Source: Streptomyces sp. MBT65
GTDB taxonomy: Bacteria > Actinomycetota > Actinomycetes > Streptomycetales > Streptomycetaceae
Assembly: GCF_016612545.1 (NCBI RefSeq)
Contig: NZ_JAENRY010000008.1
Coordinates: 1-62,833 of the forward strand
Direction of reading: 5' to 3'
Length of the DNA: 62,833 nucleotides
Shown here: piece by piece, positions 62,222 through 62,833 of the stretch
Layout of the letters: every line of letters begins with the position of its first letter
Position numbering within the stretch: the stretch's first letter is position 1
Notes under the pieces: generated by a model
The model's input: only the letters and a program-made list of their open reading frames with translations
Databases searched by the model: none
What the model was told of the DNA's origin: nothing
Position numbers and translations under genes: made by a program

Positions 62222-62833
62222 TCAGCCGATCGGGGTTGCCGTGCCGTGGGTGATCACACCGTCGAGCACGGTGTAGGCGGCGTTGTACGCGTGCGAAGTG
62301 CCGTCCGTCTGAAGGGCGTTGAGGACCACCGTCACCACGGTCCCCCGCACGGACACCTGGCTGATGGTGTCGCGCTGCGTGGTGGCGTAGCCCGCGACGA
62401 ACGCGTCGTAGTCGGGGTCACCCAGGTTCTTGCCACCCATGGCCCAAGCCGTCGAGTAGTCACGGTTGTTGATCGCGGCGAAGTAGGCGGTGACGACGGC
62501 TTCCGGCTCCGCAGCGGTGGCGGTGGCGGTGCCTGTCGGGGTCGCCTGGTCCGTCGGGGTCGCGTCGCCCGTCGGGGTGGCCTCGTCGGTCGGGGTCGGG
62601 TCGGGCGTGGCGACCGGGTCGGAGGCGCCGTAGGGGCTCGCGGCGACGGATTGGGTGTACGTGTACGAGTACGACGCAGTGGGCGGGGTCCACGGCTGGG
62701 CCTGCGCGCCTCCTCCCCCGCTCGAGAAGGAACCGTCGACCAGCCCCAGCAGCAGGACGAGCAGCAGGGGCACCCCGATGACGGTGAGCCCCCAGGTGCG
62801 GGCGGCTCCGGGGGGCGGTATCAGGCCGCCGGC
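62222..62833 (-). CDS. Membrane-anchored protein with NTF2-like domain (partial)
   Basis: The frame is open to the right edge, so the start lies outside the window. The visible part is a Pro-rich stretch, a membrane helix (WGLTVIGVPLLLVLLLGLVD), a Thr/Pro/Asp-rich spacer with repeated ATPTGD/ATPTDQ units, and a C-terminal domain of about 85 residues (EAVVTAYFAAINNRDYSTAW to YNAAYTVLDGVITHGTATPI) like the NTF2/SnoaL-type domains found on exported actinobacterial proteins. It lies 31 bases upstream of the candidate sensor gene and may be its operon partner. Confidence 0.7.
   Translation of the reverse strand, partial: AGGLIPPPGAARTWGLTVIGVPLLLVLLLGLVDGSFSSGGGGAQAQPWTPPTASYSYTYTQSVAASPYGASDPVATPDPTPTDEATPTGDATPTDQATPTGTATATAAEPEAVVTAYFAAINNRDYSTAWAMGGKNLGDPDYDAFVAGYATTQRDTISQVSVRGTVVTVVLNALQTDGTSHAYNAAYTVLDGVITHGTATPIG

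Overview
The window looks like Streptomyces chromosome. It is very GC-rich with strong third-position GC bias, uses many GTG starts, and carries typical actinobacterial genes: PhoR-PhoP with a PHO box and divergent phoU, the MsiK sugar-transport ATPase, CarD, IspD/IspF, CysS, RlmB and a homologue of the nickel-binding protein SCO4226. From memory, the order from about 39.5 to 54 kb matches the SCO4225-SCO4240 neighbourhood of S. coelicolor. This was not checked by a search.

Layout. 0.3-12.7 kb: accessory genes (DUF4037 protein, XRE regulator, STAS protein, a NarL-type two-component pair, a DUF418-like membrane protein, a Tat-exported tannase-like esterase) and a broken secreted serine protease. 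12.8-29.5 kb: an island bounded by two 3' fragments of a tRNA-Thr gene, each followed by a tRNA-type terminator. It holds a truncated HEAT-repeat gene, an inactivated IS5-like element, a giant Rhs toxin with a C-terminal deaminase-like domain plus a candidate immunity gene, and a divergent giant lectin/LamG surface protein. 29.5-39.5 kb: a stress and cold-shock block between the second fragment and the intact tRNA-Thr(TGU). It contains a SpoIIE-type phosphatase, PRC-barrel protein, hemolysin III, two cold-shock proteins, a MerR regulator, a CBS protein and a DEAD-box helicase. No integrase is visible. 39.8-56.7 kb: conserved core (msiK, nucleotidyltransferase, DoxX, rlmB, cysS, ispF, ispD, carD, phoP/phoR/phoU, small metal-related proteins, sedolisin).

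56.7-62.8 kb holds what I think is the most novel content, a probable NAD-based immune system. A large membrane protein ends in a Gly/Asn/Gln-rich motif (FGDNxQxILGG followed by FGYNYH) that is nearly identical to the extreme N-terminus of the translationally coupled downstream TIR-like protein. This is the arrangement of amyloid signalling motifs that connect a receptor to an effector. Next to it are two proteins with related macro-like domains of the Thoeris ThsA type: one is membrane-anchored, the other is fused to a SARP-type DNA-binding/BTAD transcription factor. They are transcribed divergently across an inverted repeat. I infer a route from membrane sensor to TIR enzyme (nucleotide signal) to macro-domain effector and macro-domain transcription factor.
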